Notes: a model not told the origin generated them from the sequence alone. Shown: positions 12,401 through 27,400, numbered from the stretch's first letter. The stretch: DNA of 64,000 nt from Paragonimus westermani (GCA_008508345.1 QNGE01000142.1:326063-390062), one strand, 5' to 3'. Numbers and translations are program-made.

Positions 12401-15400
12401 ATCGCAGTTGTTTTCTGAAAGATTAGATCAATAACCTTTACGAACAGCTGAATATCACTTCCTAATTTGGTAATTTAACTTTGTACGGACCCGTGAATCA
12501 TTATTACCCAACAGTGATGACGATAGTTGTATTTTCTTAGCCGTTTCTCATAATCGTCCACCAACTGGTGCGGGTCATCAGTTTATTGGTTTAGTTTTTG
12601 TTCTCCCGACTATTTTTTCGATCGCATCAGACGCATAGGCTTAGTTGTGGTACGCCGATAAAGAATAATCCAGCACAGTTGATTGTCATTCGCGCCTTTG
12701 GATATCAACCTCGTGAAAATAAACGGTCTAAGTGAGCTAACTCATGGGAAGGTAGTAGGTGTCTAGCTACCGCAAACTCCCCCCACTAAGCCTTACCATG
12801 ACATTCTCAAAGCGCGCTGCAAGTGCTCAAGCCAAAACGGTAAAAGTTCATATCACAACCCTCTTTTCAGCCTCATACGCCTAACTATAATACAGGCGGA
12901 TCTGAAAATCCTGATTGGCTTGTACTGAGAAACTGTATTCTCTGATAACCGTGATTTGTTTCTAAGAGGAGCTTAGTCATTTTCCACCGATGATTGTTAT
13001 GATTTGAAGTATTAAAACGTCCAAATTTATTACCCCAAATAATACCCGGTGAAAACTGCACCGAACGTTTGTTGAAAAACATTGATGTCCAATAGCACGC
13101 TGAGTTCAAGCTGTTCTCGAACGTTTTTGGGACATTCTGTTCAATCCTTTACCGTTTGTATCCACGTATATTTTTGTTGGTTATTCTGCAAGAACCACCA
13201 ATGTGTACCCGTATACATTCTGTTTGCAATAAATTCTTCCAAGTCTCAGTGAAATGCTGCTCAATTGAAAATTTGAATGAATTAACATCAAGAGTTATTT
13301 CTTGGGTGATGAAGAAAGGACACAGTGCATTACTTCAGTGTACGATGTGAAAGTGTTCCCTGAATTCTTCATCCGGAAACTGTGCCATAGATCAATCATT
13401 GGTATTTCCGTGAAATAAAGTTGATGTATTTAATATTGAATTTTTACATGCATACTGTTCACTGCCAATATAAATGAGTTTTTATTCTTCATGTTGTTCC
13501 GAATACAATTTAGAGTTTGTAAGCTAAGCCCTACAATGAAATTCTATAAATCTTTAATGATACCATGTTTTCGTTGATCTATAGATTACTGTCATTAAGT
13601 GTGCAACGATTGAATCTATTTTAAAAAGATTTAATTCCTCGGTTAGTATTCTGATAAGCGTTTCTAGTTGCAGAAGACTTTGCTTATGAAATACGTCAAG
13701 CGTTCTAATATAAAACAAAAAAACATAAAGATAATCGGCAATTAGACATTGAGGTGGTGTTAGACAATTTAAATGACTGCGTGAGATCCAGTCAGCTGTA
13801 GGTCAGTAATACACGATCACCGTCATTTTTTAGATTCGGACGTGCTGATAACGCACTTCTCGTGAGTGATGGGGACAATTTGGTACTGTCGTGCCCGAGA
13901 GACTCCACTCAAGACGTGACCATATACTGGGTAAGAATGGTTACACAAAATTTCCGTATTATAGACTCACTTTCAATCACGCAATCGGTGGTCTGCGATG
14001 GGGTTTTCATCTTCATTTTTCATCCTGAAAGGTCGGTAACGTTGGCAGTAAACTCTTCGTGTAATATATGCAACTCACGGATTACACACGTCTTTTCTGC
14101 GGAGTAGCAGCATGAGGCCTTATTTTAGAGTATGGCAAATCAACTTTGGGTATAAAATACGACAGCTGAATAGCTCATTCCATATATTCCGTAATAAACA
14201 ACCTACTTTGACAAACAGTGTCATCTAAGCCTTTGTGATAAATCGAACGGCAGCACGAGAGCTTGTACTTGTAACACGCCAGTAAAAATGTGCAATTCCT
14301 ACAGCTGAATTGTTTAGAATGCGATTGGCGAAACGTTGAATTATGAACAGATAATGTAATGCCATCAGCACAGTTTATCAAAATTCTAAGGTCACGTGAT
14401 GTAAAACACGGTGAAAAAAGAAGTATATCAATTCGATCTCTACTTAGCTTTTGGAGTTACAGTTAAACGGAAAATTGATGTGTGAGTGCAATTTAAATCA
14501 TCAAAATTACCGAGTTAATCTTGAATATATATTGTGGAAATGGCGCGGTTAGGAATAATGAGATATTTATCTCCAGGTATTTGTGGAAATTATTTAGCAT
14601 TTGACCAAGTTGAATATATTTTGTCACTAAAACAACCACCCAGCCGTTTCTTAGAAGTTAATCTTGAGGAATTATTTAGTTCGTCGTATCGACAAAGCAC
14701 CTCCACAGTATTGATGAAGTTTTCAAAGAGCAAGCCCTGAGGAATTTCTTCAAAAAATAAGAACCAAAAATTCTCCCTGTGAAAAGTTTCTTCAATTATT
14801 TTTCAGACCCTAAACCAGTCAGCTTTTATGCTGTGTGACACATCCGTTCAATCTGGCGTGAAACGGATTATGAAGTGCGAACCAGCAGGATCTGAAGAAG
14901 ATTTCATCTTGAAAATCAGTCGATTTTCCGAATTAACTCATATTCCTCACTTTCATCCTGGGAAGCCAGTCTACTTTTTCGGTAAATGTATGCAAATGTG
15001 GTGTTTGATATGATGGTAGTCTCTATGAATTAGTTTTGGAAATCAAAAAGTGATTTCACCTCATGAAAAACCCACAAAATTTTTATAGACTATCAACTAA
15101 CCCAATAGGTATTTGGATACAGAAGTACATGTCCGATAGCTTACATCGAAGATTCAAAAACGTTCGTAATGGTTTAAGATAGGCAGGTACTATATATGAA
15201 AGTAACATAATACTTGCACACCGTTTCGATAGCGCTACTTAATTAAAAACATTTTTGAAGATGTCAGTGTAAGTGGTCGGCATATCCATTCCTTCGGAAT
15301 TCAATAGAAACAAGAATGTCGTTTCTTTCCCCAGCTGATAAAAACACTGAGATTTTGAATAACCAGCGTGTGATTATTGAAATATGAACTATGAATCTGG

Positions 15401-18400
15401 GTAGTAGGGCATCTCGCCTATTTCTAGTGAATCAACTAGATTGGTGGACACGCGTGTAAATCAATAAATTATCTATTCAGAACCAACGGTCCAACTCTGA
15501 GTGCCACCTACACGCCAAATTAGCTCACAATTTACACATAGTAAATAAGATGCGTATATTATAAGCTGAGAGGCATATCGGCTCTTAAGATTGTCACAAT
15601 AACATGTGCACTAGTAATGGCCTGTGACAAGAGTGAAAGATGTGTGTATTGTTTTATTTAAAAGACACCAGGTGAAAATTAGTTACTGCGAACACACCGG
15701 TGGATTTTGATATCTAAGCAAAAATGAGGTAATTACACTTTGACACTGTGCGTGCGAGCTGCGAACATAGCACTCTGGTAAAATCGCGAACGTTAGTGTA
15801 AAATAAGTTTCTTAACGTCAGAACGATGATCATGGTGTTTCTTTATATAATACTTGAAACTATGAATTATAACTATACTGTTTGTTCCAACGCTATGGTC
15901 TAGCACTATTTGCTCTGACGTGTACTCTACCGAGGCAAAAACTTGGCGGCAAGCTAAGGTAATAATTGTGAAATACTCAACACGATGGCTGTGCTAAAAA
16001 GCTCGAAACAAATTCTACATACTCAGGAGATGCTTTCGAATTCTAGTTGTTAAATGTGAGTGTGATTCTATCGCGGGTACACATACGTCAGCTATACCAA
16101 TAGAGAACACTTTTTACAAGATTTTACACAATGTATAACAACGTAACCAAGCGCCAAAGATTAGAAGTTTATATTAAAACACTAGAAAGGTTTTGCTCGG
16201 CTAACTAAAAAACTACGTGAAATTTTCCTCATTCCAGATCGGAGTTTCCACCTAGCTTACTATTTTTGTGGGTAAAAGCGTTGACGGAAAAGCCGTCTCT
16301 TCAAGCGACAACAAATCGAGGTTACCGTTGATAATACAGCCGCCAGGCAAACATATGAAAATATCTGTAACTTGAGGAATAGCCAAAAATTCGCCTTCTG
16401 GCAATGTCAGCTCTTGCTCGTTTGCAACAGGTGGTTTGTGTTGCCAGCTGATTGTCATATATTGCTGGATATGAGAATCTACCCAGAAATTTTGGGAAAA
16501 TGTATTATATAAAAATGACTTATTTAGTGATTGAATATCATAACACTGCACGACCTTATAACTGTAAAATTTAGGTGCATATCAGTGATCTAATGCTACG
16601 GGGTGCGACAGTGATATCCGTTCCATTGCACAGCTGTTAGTAGAAATCAAATAACGTGCAGTCGACTTATACAGTGAACGAGTTTGATTTTAGCCGGTGT
16701 CGCTGACAGACCTGTTCCTTTACCCTGCTTTCATCTTTCTAGATTGTCAACAACTGTTCAGCAAACATTTCATTTTAACTGCATCTAGTTATGGATGATT
16801 TTTAGCAGTTTATCACTTTGACGCAGAATATAAAATGACGAGCAGTTATCTCCCAAAATTGTAAGTGACTGAAATTTTCAACGTGATATTCAACCAAAGA
16901 TTTACAGTAATACGAGCTGGCATATTTTGATATACCAGAAATATTTTGCGGTCAACTAGGAATGCTTTCAAAATTATCTACAGCCAAAGTGGCCAATCAG
17001 TTTGCGTACTTTAAGCTTATTTGTCCTGTAAGCAGTTGAATAACGGAAAACATTCTTGTGGATTGTGGAGGATTACTACAAACCCTGAATAGTAATCTTG
17101 TTCAGATGAGAATTTAATCTAAGTATCTACGACTTTTCTGTGCATAACATTTGTCTTTTGATCCACGAAAGTGAATACCCAAAATTCACACATTCCCGCA
17201 ACCATAAAGTGAATCGTGTTTTAGTCTCGGAATTTGACTAACACATTAAAAATCATCCAAAAGGGGTTTGGGATTTTGCGCTCAAATACTTTACTTAGCG
17301 TGTTGCTCTGAAAGGTAACAGAGGAGTTTAGGTTTGTATTTGTCATATTCTATCCGTAAACTGCGTCCTCACCGCAACGAGGAGTTTAATCTTGACACAC
17401 GATAAAAACGAGCAACCATTTTTTCACTGAACGTTCTAAAGCCAAGTTGGGTAGGCAATTCCGGTTACAAGGTGATTGCTTGGCAGCAACGGTTGATCAC
17501 GATATCTCTGCTCAAGATGATATCAAAAACTGGAGAATCATCACGCTGTCGTTTGCATCTTTTCTCATGGTTATTTGGCCATGCTTACTGTGGAGTAAAT
17601 ATTGCAGTAGACAACATGGCTGGCTCGTGAACAGTTAGGCTGCAACTCAACACTTTGTTGTGCCAGTAGTGTGCACTAAACGCGTGCTCTAACAAAACAG
17701 ACAGAATTCAGTGCACCCTTGATCAGAATATTGGTTATTGATTTCACCCTCAAAATAAACGGAGTTAAAATTGTTGCTCATATATTTTAAGTAATGTTCG
17801 TGCAACCTCAACTAACATTATTTGGAAACAAATGTGGGTGAGAGATTTTGTTGGCTACACTTATCGTCGAGAATGCCTGATAAGCAGTGTTGCAGCCAGC
17901 AGGGTTGACTCAGGAAAGCTTGACCGCAGAGGCAGTTCTGGTTGTAACATAGTCAATATGTGACGACAAACACGTTCAATAAAGCACTGTCTCCATCGTC
18001 CAAATCGCTGCTTCCCATGTTACTCTTGCGTTCACGTTTATGAGTCAGAATTCCGGTACAAAACAACCCCGGTTTCCGCCCATATGTCACGTGCACTTCG
18101 GCCCGGTTTGTATGTGTCCGACGACTTCTGTCAGGGTTTTCCACCTGCCATTCCTCGTCTGTTGTGTCAATCTCGTCGGTCGGTGGCTCGCCGGGTCACT
18201 CGTACTGCCCGCGGTATATCCACTATGGCCTCTGAACATGTCGAGATATTCCTCCGAGAGTTAGATTATTCCTGCTCCCGATCTTTTTATCTATCCAACT
18301 TTGCATGCCATGTCTAGTCAGTTGGTCCGATCCAGCTAAGCGATGGCTCATCCAGTCGTCCGTGCTGTCCCTGATCCGCTCGGATTGAACCATTCGACGT

Positions 18401-21400
18401 ATCTCCCTCGGGTTGAGGTTTTCCGCCAAAAGTTGAAGTATCTGCTATTCCGGTTAGATAAACTACGACACTTACCCTTCCTTCAAGCAATTTGTCGCGA
18501 ATGTGCCCGGATGTCGATTGTAGATTGTAGATTTCTTTTTTTGACACAGTTTTGTCCGTACGCACTGATAACCTCGTTGACATGTTGTATTTGAAAACTC
18601 ACCCAGGTTCGACGTTTCTTGACCTTTTGGCGAACGTTGATGTACTCCACCGAGAGTTGAAGTTTCCACACCTCCGTTTAGATAACCCACCCCACTTATC
18701 CTCATGCTCCTTCTCCTCATTGTCACCATTACCATCAAAGATACGAGTGAATAAGTGGTAATGGCTGATACTTGGCTGCCGCGAAAAAGAAAGCACTTAC
18801 TGGCTAGGAAAAATGAAAGGAGCAGGAAAAAACATAAAAAGTTATCACTAATAACGATCATGTTTATGTAACACCACCTCCATCGAAATATCTAGAAACT
18901 GCTGACATACAACCTATCTGAGGTTTAAAGTAGGGAGTCATCAGCATAACAGTACCATAAGACCTTCACTGCCTCACGTTGCTGATTAAAATTAAGTCAG
19001 AGATATCTGTGCCACAGCTACGTCATCCCCGAAGGCAAACCAGTCCTTAGACGAACGACTACATTTTTCAGCATCAGGTTAACGTGCACCCAACTCGCAC
19101 GTTACATTATTCGGTCACTGTATCAGCAAAAAGTACTCGGCGAAACTGACGACCAGTTAACATCCGCAGTACAGGGTCTGAACGGAACAATTCTCTCGGT
19201 TCTCACTGCCGAATGCTTCCTTCCTAGCCTTGTTCTTGGTAACTCTGATACCACCTGCTCTGATAGGTAGACTACAAGCGTCGATTGGACTGTCGGCGTT
19301 TAAGCTGTGTCCCAGTTCTGGGGCCGAAAATTGATACAGCCCTTACGGTTTCCGTATTTGCGCGATCTTTAAGCCCCGGAAATATGTCCCTCTGTCAACA
19401 GAAAAGGTCTTAGATTGAAGAATGTCGTCCCATTTGTGAATAATTTAGCATCTATTCCATTCATTGCAACTGCCCCACTAAAGGCGTGAACAGCGGTTTG
19501 CATAGACCGAATAAAACTTCCGAAAACTACATTAATTCAAACAAACTCTCCGAGGTCACTGCAGTCTCCAAAAAGCAAAGTGCATCTTAAAGTATTCGCA
19601 GAAGTGTCCGTTTAAAACCTGTCGATCAACGGCAGCTTGTCGCCAGCACAATCACGATCAGCTGGACGTTCACTGTTTGAGTATATCTTTAGTGCCAAAA
19701 ACAGCTTTTTATTGTTTCGTATGTGTAAAATATGAGCAAAATGATGGTTGCCTACGCCGCTGTTGATAGCAAAACTCACAAACATTTCACCGTAATACAC
19801 AACTTGATCTGAGGTATCCCAGTGAATCGCTCACAGTATGTTCACGTATGTATTCGGTGGGCTTTCACCTTTACACCATTTTAAAAGTGTAGGTCAATCT
19901 AATGAATTGAAGACACCTAAGTGTCTGGGAAAGAGGGCCGTCAGTTGCCAGCAGTAATGATGAATTTGCTCTGGAACTTGTTTAAGAGTGAGAATTTGAT
20001 TAATACCCCATGGTTCTTCTTCAATGCTTACAAGCATCAGAATTTAAAATCCCATTACTAATTACGATTTTCTCAAGATCGTCTGGCTCCTGCAGAAATT
20101 TGAAACCGTTATATAACGACCCCGGAGAAGGGGCATTTTATCTGTTCTCCATATAATTTCAACCAACTAACAGGGGATTGGAAATGACATTCGCACACTT
20201 ATGAACTTCCCCGGTACGTATTAATCAATGTCAGTTGCTCCACTGTGTTAGAGATTCGAGTAAGAACTGAGCGTCGATGGATGTTTCCAGGTCTATCAAC
20301 CAGAACATTATATTAATTGTTCGAAACGGTAGCATGGCAGCAGCAGTAAACCAGCTAATTTGGCCTCCAAAGTGTTTCGACAAACACTCTTAACCCTTGG
20401 ACTCATCATAGATTTATATGCCGTCTCTCTCACCAAATGTTCCATTGACACGTGTACGATCTGTCCTTCCCGGATTGGGAACGATGAAAGCACTGAGATT
20501 ATTTGGCATTCTAAGCCTAGGCAAGAGAGTGGTCAGATTTGCGCTTATCAGCCTAAGGCCACCATGATTGGTGATATCCTTATCGCAGCCTGTACAGTAA
20601 CGTCTGTGAATGGCGCCTGGGATGAGCACAAACGTAAACGGTAGATAGAACAATAGAGGATGAGTGGTGGCTGTATACTTTTGTCCGCCCTGCGATGCAG
20701 ATTGTACTGCGAGACGGTCGGCTGATTATGGAAATCACAATGTTGGGAATATTTTTAGTTGTGCGTGAGCTGAGGTGCTCCCAAGTCGCCAGGACGGAGA
20801 AAGTTGAGAGATTACGTTACCAGTCAAAAACTGTATCACAAGCTAGCGAGTGCATGACAGTGTATTAAAGCTACTGCTATCTCTGAAAAATTTGCCTGGT
20901 TGTGATTGACTCAAGCCTGTAAGATTAACTGATTGCCGGTCTGGCATGGAAGACTCTATCGGTGCGATCAAGCCACCGTTGAATTTAGCTCACTTAGTCA
21001 TCGAGACACGCAAGGCGTTACGTCTCGTAGAGGTCTAGACTTATTTGAACGAAGCAGGAAAATAAACATTTGTCGGCTCTGAAAAAACGAAACTTTGATA
21101 TAATGAACTTTTATTAAACGGGTTGACCGAAAATCTAACGAGATCATAACAGTTGCGATCAGTTGAGTGATGTGCAGTTTTGAAGTTTTTTGAATAAAAT
21201 AATTCATTCGCTACTGTCGACTATTAGGAGCATCTGAAAATCAAACATTGGTCGCAGCTGTCGCATTGAAATCGGTATTTAAGCCTTTGGTGAAAACAAT
21301 GTAACTAAACAAGGGGTATCGTAGATCACGGCGCTACTTACCGCAACAGTGTAAAATATATGGGAGGTAAATGAAAAGTAAATGAAACAAAATTAGCCAG

Positions 21401-24400
21401 AACAAGCACAAAATTAGCGAATGTGGACTTGTCATTAGACGATGCGACCAGTAGTCTTGGAATGCATTTTAGTTAGCGATCTGAATGAATAAGAAACCTC
21501 TCAATGGACAGGCAACCCCAGTTTGTCCTACTTAGTTGAATAGCAGAGGTCTTCACATATCGTCTTCAGATCGTTGTGTGGTCGGCCAGCAGAAATGCGT
21601 AAACACCCATAGTTTTTGTACACAATGCACAATTCTGTGTTCACTTAACTGGCTTGCACATGATGTGGCCAAAATATCGCCGGTTGTGTTTTTACTACCA
21701 GCCTAGTTAATCCTACCACAGTAATTGTCAGAAATGCGTGCTAACCAGCCGCCATGTCATTTGGATGATAATCTTGCCTCACCTGAGTTAGCAAAAAGTG
21801 ACAACGATGATTAGGCACAGTCAGTTTGCCAGTAGTTTCCTCGTCAGTAGTAAGGCTAAATAAATCACGCACAACCAAAAAATAGATATTCTTTAATCAA
21901 GAAATGAACTTTTCACCTGATAAGCGGCGCAGGATAGAAGAGATTACGCGTGCTTTTGTTACCTTTTTTGATGCATCACCATCTGTATCAAGAATGAACG
22001 AAATAGTGCCCTCCGGGCAGTACAAGCAACCTACAGTGTTATGCTAAACTCCTGCACTGAGGAACAAGGAATTGGGACTACTTCAGTCCGGAGTCATCAC
22101 ATCACGTTTCCATAGCGCGATGGTTATCTCACGTAGAGAAATGAGCTCATTCGTGTTGTCCTATGAGGTATACACGCCTATATACAGCGGACTAAGTGTA
22201 ACAACGTTATTGCCATATTATTTTTGATTGGAGAAGCGAAACGTGGATACTTCCTCATCGGTTTCTTCAGGCACGTCCTAGACAAAATGGCAGAAATGAA
22301 GTTCTAGTGAACGCCACTGGAAACTACGAACACCCCCAGATAACTGTCCAAAAAGTATTTATTCTCGTAAACAATACAATCCACGCATGCAGCAGATTTA
22401 CTTGCTCTTTGAGAATGATCTGAGGGGGAGTGTTTCGAAAATAGTCTTTGATGTAAAGTTTCACGACTGTTAGTTGCCTACAAAAGTATGGATGCTTCAA
22501 GGCTCGTTGCTAACAAAATTGTGCCAGAGGCACTCAGTGACATGTCAAAATACAAACTTTCCAGTGGAAGTTTTGTACTTTGTAAGTGCGATATTAAATT
22601 AGTGACTAAGGAGCGGTGGGGAATAAATTGTTGTCTGTGGGGCTATCAGAAAATATGGCAACCCCAGGTGAAAGTGAGAATCACTGCTCACAGGTATATG
22701 TTGTTAGGTGACATCAGTTTCCTTAACCGTCGAAAATACTTGTGTCGTTATTTACATTAACACCACGTTATGCAACCTTAGTTGAGGAGGGAGATGATCT
22801 GGACCATGGCCTTCGTGGTGCTTCGAAAACCTAAAATCGGGGACCACTGATATTCTCATAACAACTGAACCCGGAAAACAACAGGTGAGCAGTGGGGATT
22901 TAAAGGCTACGCTCAGCGGGAAGTTCGCTAAACTCTACCTAATTCTACGCAGTTGGTTGATGATAATAGACTAATACTCTCCAACATGATGTCAGCTAAT
23001 TCAGGTAGGCGATTAGCACATAAGTAAACCGTAGAAAACTGCATTCTTCCGTTTATCAGCGAAAATATTAGCCACGTATTTTTGTTCGATCAGCCTATGT
23101 TCACTGTCTTTGTGCAAACGTTCGGTCAGCTTGTTGCAATTTGATGTGTGAAGGTAGACAAAATCAGACAGGTCTGGGACCAAGTACCACTCGAGTACGA
23201 TGACACCTAAGGCGGTAGAAATGCACTTCTGCTGATTGCTCCCAAGGGTCGTTAGACTTTCCTGCCCAAAACGACCGGAGTATTTAGATTAACAGTATCG
23301 TTTGGTAGCGTTTCAACACCTTGTTCACTCGCGCAACACTGTTTTGCATTTCTCTTTGGAGCATACTACATTTGATCAAATATTAAAGCAAAATTGATGC
23401 GTTGAGATTTATGATTCACACGGGAATGCTTCACAAAGTTGTACTGCAGTTTTAAAAAAATTAGATTTGCTTTTTGCTGATTCCTATGTGCCTTATTTGA
23501 AAATAAAGCTATGATACACAGAGCAGCCGCAGAAGATTGCACTGCCGTTTGCTGTATTGTATGGAATCCTGGTAATACACGGACTGGTAGACGTATATGT
23601 TAGCAAAAATCCTTGATGGGTCACACAAGCTCCTCCGGTTTTGGATCCCGAAAACTCAATGGGAATGTTAAATTGCCTGCGGTTATTATAGTCTGCGTTT
23701 GGCAACAGAATGAAGGAAGTCCGCAATACTGACAGTACCCTATCTTTGCAGAAGCTTACGCCGCCAAACCAGAAATAACGCGCTTTTTTGAAATGAACCA
23801 GCGTACTGCGACCGAGCTAATGTACCAGGCAGCGAGTGAACGAATGTTGATGAGAATCCAATTTAACACACAGTCCTCCGCTTTGTAGCACATTGTGTTC
23901 TTTACTGCACTTTAACTATGAGATTTGGCTTCGGCGTGACTGGATGTCCAGAGGTCAGAGCCTCTAACTAGTTAAGCACTGCTGCTTAGCAAGTGATGCA
24001 ACAGAGGTTTATGAATCTGACTGTACTGTGTTGAACTGTTCTCAGTTGGCTTGTAGCCGGCAGCAAGTGAGTCTGAAACAGTTCAGTCGCCTGTATCACT
24101 ATAGTGTGCAGGCTATACTACCGAAACAAGATAAAAGAATTGGAAAAACTGAGGAACATGGGTTCGCATAAAGCAACTGTTTCCCCACAGACAAGTCGCT
24201 TAGGGCTGTTTACAGTGTAACAGGTTAGATCAACAAATGTCTGCCATAACTGCGGTTTTGTTATTTTCGTTTCACTGATAAAAATTGCCTGCTCAATTTA
24301 TTGTTAACGTAGCCTGAAAATCAGATACACATATCATTGATGAGTATTATACATCCCTTTGAGTAGGTTTTTCTAACCACAGTTATGTCAAGTCAAATGA

Positions 24401-27400
24401 AAATGCACATTGTTTCATATTTTTGTTAAAGCACATGTTCCACGTGCCATCACCAATCCTACTGCAATTGTTAGTACTTGTTAGATCGCTCATTACAGGT
24501 TACATTCCCCCAGTATGTGGAATTGTCAGCAAAGTGAAGATAATCAACGTGTAGTTTAAAAGACACATCTGGAATGAACAGTCAATTTTCTTAAAATGAA
24601 ATGAATCATTTTTCAATATGACTGGGACTGGTTGAAAATTCGCAATTTGTAAACAAATCAGTAAGGATCACACGATTTTGGTATTGATTTATTCGCCGAG
24701 CTTGGCATTTAGGTTGCAAAAGTTTCATCACCGAGTGAGTTGACATCATCAGTGCGTAAGTGTTTCAGTGTATAGCTTTGATTGCCAAGCTCGGCGAAAA
24801 TATCAATGCCAAAACCACCAACCAGAGCTACGAACAACATCACCACAGTTCCCAACCATCAGATCCCATGATTGTTTTTCTCAACAAGGTTTTGCTTCTG
24901 AACTGAACGCTTCAGAAATCGACTGAACAAGCTGAGCATGAGTTTGGTCAAAACGAGTTGTCACTTCAGCAATCTGAGATTGCTGGCTCATAGGACAGTC
25001 AAGCAAATACAATTGTCAGCGTTACCTTCAGAAAACTGTGGTCACTTAAAGGCAACACAAATCACATCAATACAATTAGAGTCAGATTACACTCACTGTG
25101 GAACATTCTACCTGATAGTACACCCATGGCTGAATCGGCTGGGAAATTTAAAACATTTTATGGTTGGCACATACGTCAGAGACAGTCTATACCATAAAAT
25201 ACCTGACCACATTTCCATCCCATTTTCACAGGTCGCTGTATGTGCACACATGGCCGTGCTTTTTTCAATGTGATTCAGTGTCGTTATTGTTAAGAGTGTA
25301 TACCAGCAGCCTCAAAGAGGTTTCCATCGTTTCAGTTCTATTCATTTTGGCCTTACATCTGTGAAACTTCCGGTGAAGATTCCCCCAAATAACCTGGAGA
25401 TGGTATGACATGAGCAAGGATCTTTCTGACTCCTTTAGCAGTTTATGAGTATATAATAGGCCGGATGGGATTGTCGGAGGGCTGATAGTTTTTAAACAGC
25501 GGACGACCGTTTGTTATCATCATCCAAAGCTTTTGGTCCGTTAACGAGTTCACTGTGCCACATATTCACTGCAAGTCGAACTCATCGATTCAACTTCGGC
25601 CTCCATGTGTTAGGAGGCATCAGGGCCATCAAGTTCATTTGAGGGGAATTTTCACCTTGTCACCTGAATGATTTATGGAAGGCATCGTCGTCATGTGTCG
25701 GAAAAATTTAATTCAATCAGTAGGAACTTTCTAGGTTAATTTCATTCAAGAGATAAACGATATTTACATTTGTTAAATTCAGCTCAAACTTATCTCTGCC
25801 GAAGAATGCGTATGCGAATAATGGTGAAACTTGCGTCCGATGTCTCAGCGATAACGGATGTGAGCGTGGAATCGGGTAAGTGTCATTTTAAAAATCACAC
25901 ACTGTCAGATGTAGATTTGGTGGATCCGTCTACACAAAGTGGGTCTTCCAAAATTTTTTTCATAACACACGTGATCAAGCGCTTCAGAAGCTTTCTCATG
26001 TGAAACGGTTTTTTATATTTCATTCAACTGTGATAGCTCGTGAAGCTAGATTTATAGCCTGTAAAAGGTAGTGGTACGTATACTTTTGATCCTAGTGCAG
26101 CTCCTATTCGGTCTACCAGTGCACGTAACTTTTAATTTCAGGCGAAGCCGAATTTGTCCGTTTTTTGATTCCAACTTGGAAACATTATACGTGTTTGCGG
26201 AGGGCAATGATTTCTAACATTGAGAAGCCGTGAACATTTTGCAGGTGTGGAAGTGAAAGAGCATCTCTTGAGAAAGCGTACAACTCGATCACACGTGAAA
26301 GTGATGTTGACTGTTACACCAAGGAGAACAAATTTTGAATGCCGAATGCCTAAAGTGCGCCGAATCAGTTGCCAAAGTTGATTAGAAAGCATCTCAACAG
26401 AGTCAGTAGTAGAAGGATCTCAGTGTTAACTGAGGTAGATGCAACTACACTTCATTTGGGGTTTAGGTGATAAAGACCTTCAATGTTACAATACATCTCC
26501 AGAATAAAGGCCAAACAGCTTTATATTTTAAGAAAAACAAGTGTTTTTCCATACGAGGCAACTTCAGGCAACGTGTTCTGACATGTGTTTAAAAATGTTT
26601 AAGCAACTCGTCGAAACCACGCTGTCCGTCCGTTTGAAACTTTTTGAAATGCCCGCAACAACTGGGTAATGCCGACATCGTGTTATCTTTTTGATAATAA
26701 TCAACTGTCGTCCATCAACTCTTCACTGTAATAAAACTACGTTGTCTACTAACCTTCCATCGTTTGTAAATATTCCCACTCAGCATTTGAAATTTTACTC
26801 CTCCGTTTTTGTCTATAAATTTTAGTAGACGGAAAACCTACTCCTATTATCCATATGTGCCTCGATGCATTCAGTGCTGCTTGCAAGAACTGAACAAACT
26901 CCAGGGTTTAATGGGTTCATGAAATTTCCACAAACGTTACGTTGATAGTACTTTTCGGATTAGGTGCGGAAGGACGGGAACATGGAGGCTGTTGTTAAAT
27001 TTCTTCAGTTCAGATATCTTAGAAACCAGTCCATGCAGACAGCAGGCTGAGTTACCCATCTCCAGTAAATTTATTACATTTTGTTTGAAGGAATTTACTC
27101 AGTTTTACGGTGTATGAAATTTCGATGTGAACAGAGGATCACGTTCAATTTATGCGAATCATTTATTTGGCATATCAGAGGTTTCATGTTTGTATGCATA
27201 TCTGGAGATTGTCGAGGATATGCACCAGATTATTTTTAATTTTTTATCTGAGTCGGTACATTTACACACTATGGATGCCGCTGGTCCGGACTAGTATTTA
27301 CGAGGTAACAGAATATTAACTAAGTCTAAACCTATAGGGGAGCACAGAAGAGAATTTGGGAAAAGTGAGAAGAAAGAAGGAAAAGATGAAAATATTTTAG

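Larger units (their letters stand above)
15368..25782 (+). other. Ephrin intron 4 (about 10.4 kb)
   Basis: Holds the possible alternative terminal exon at 17447-17638, a diverged tandem repeat at 18.2-18.7 kb, an RTE-like endonuclease fossil near 20.3-20.7 kb and an inverted repeat at 24676-24814. The stretches 15.4-17.4, 18.9-20.3, 20.8-24.6 and 24.9-25.8 kb show only chance-length ORFs. Confidence 0.7.
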
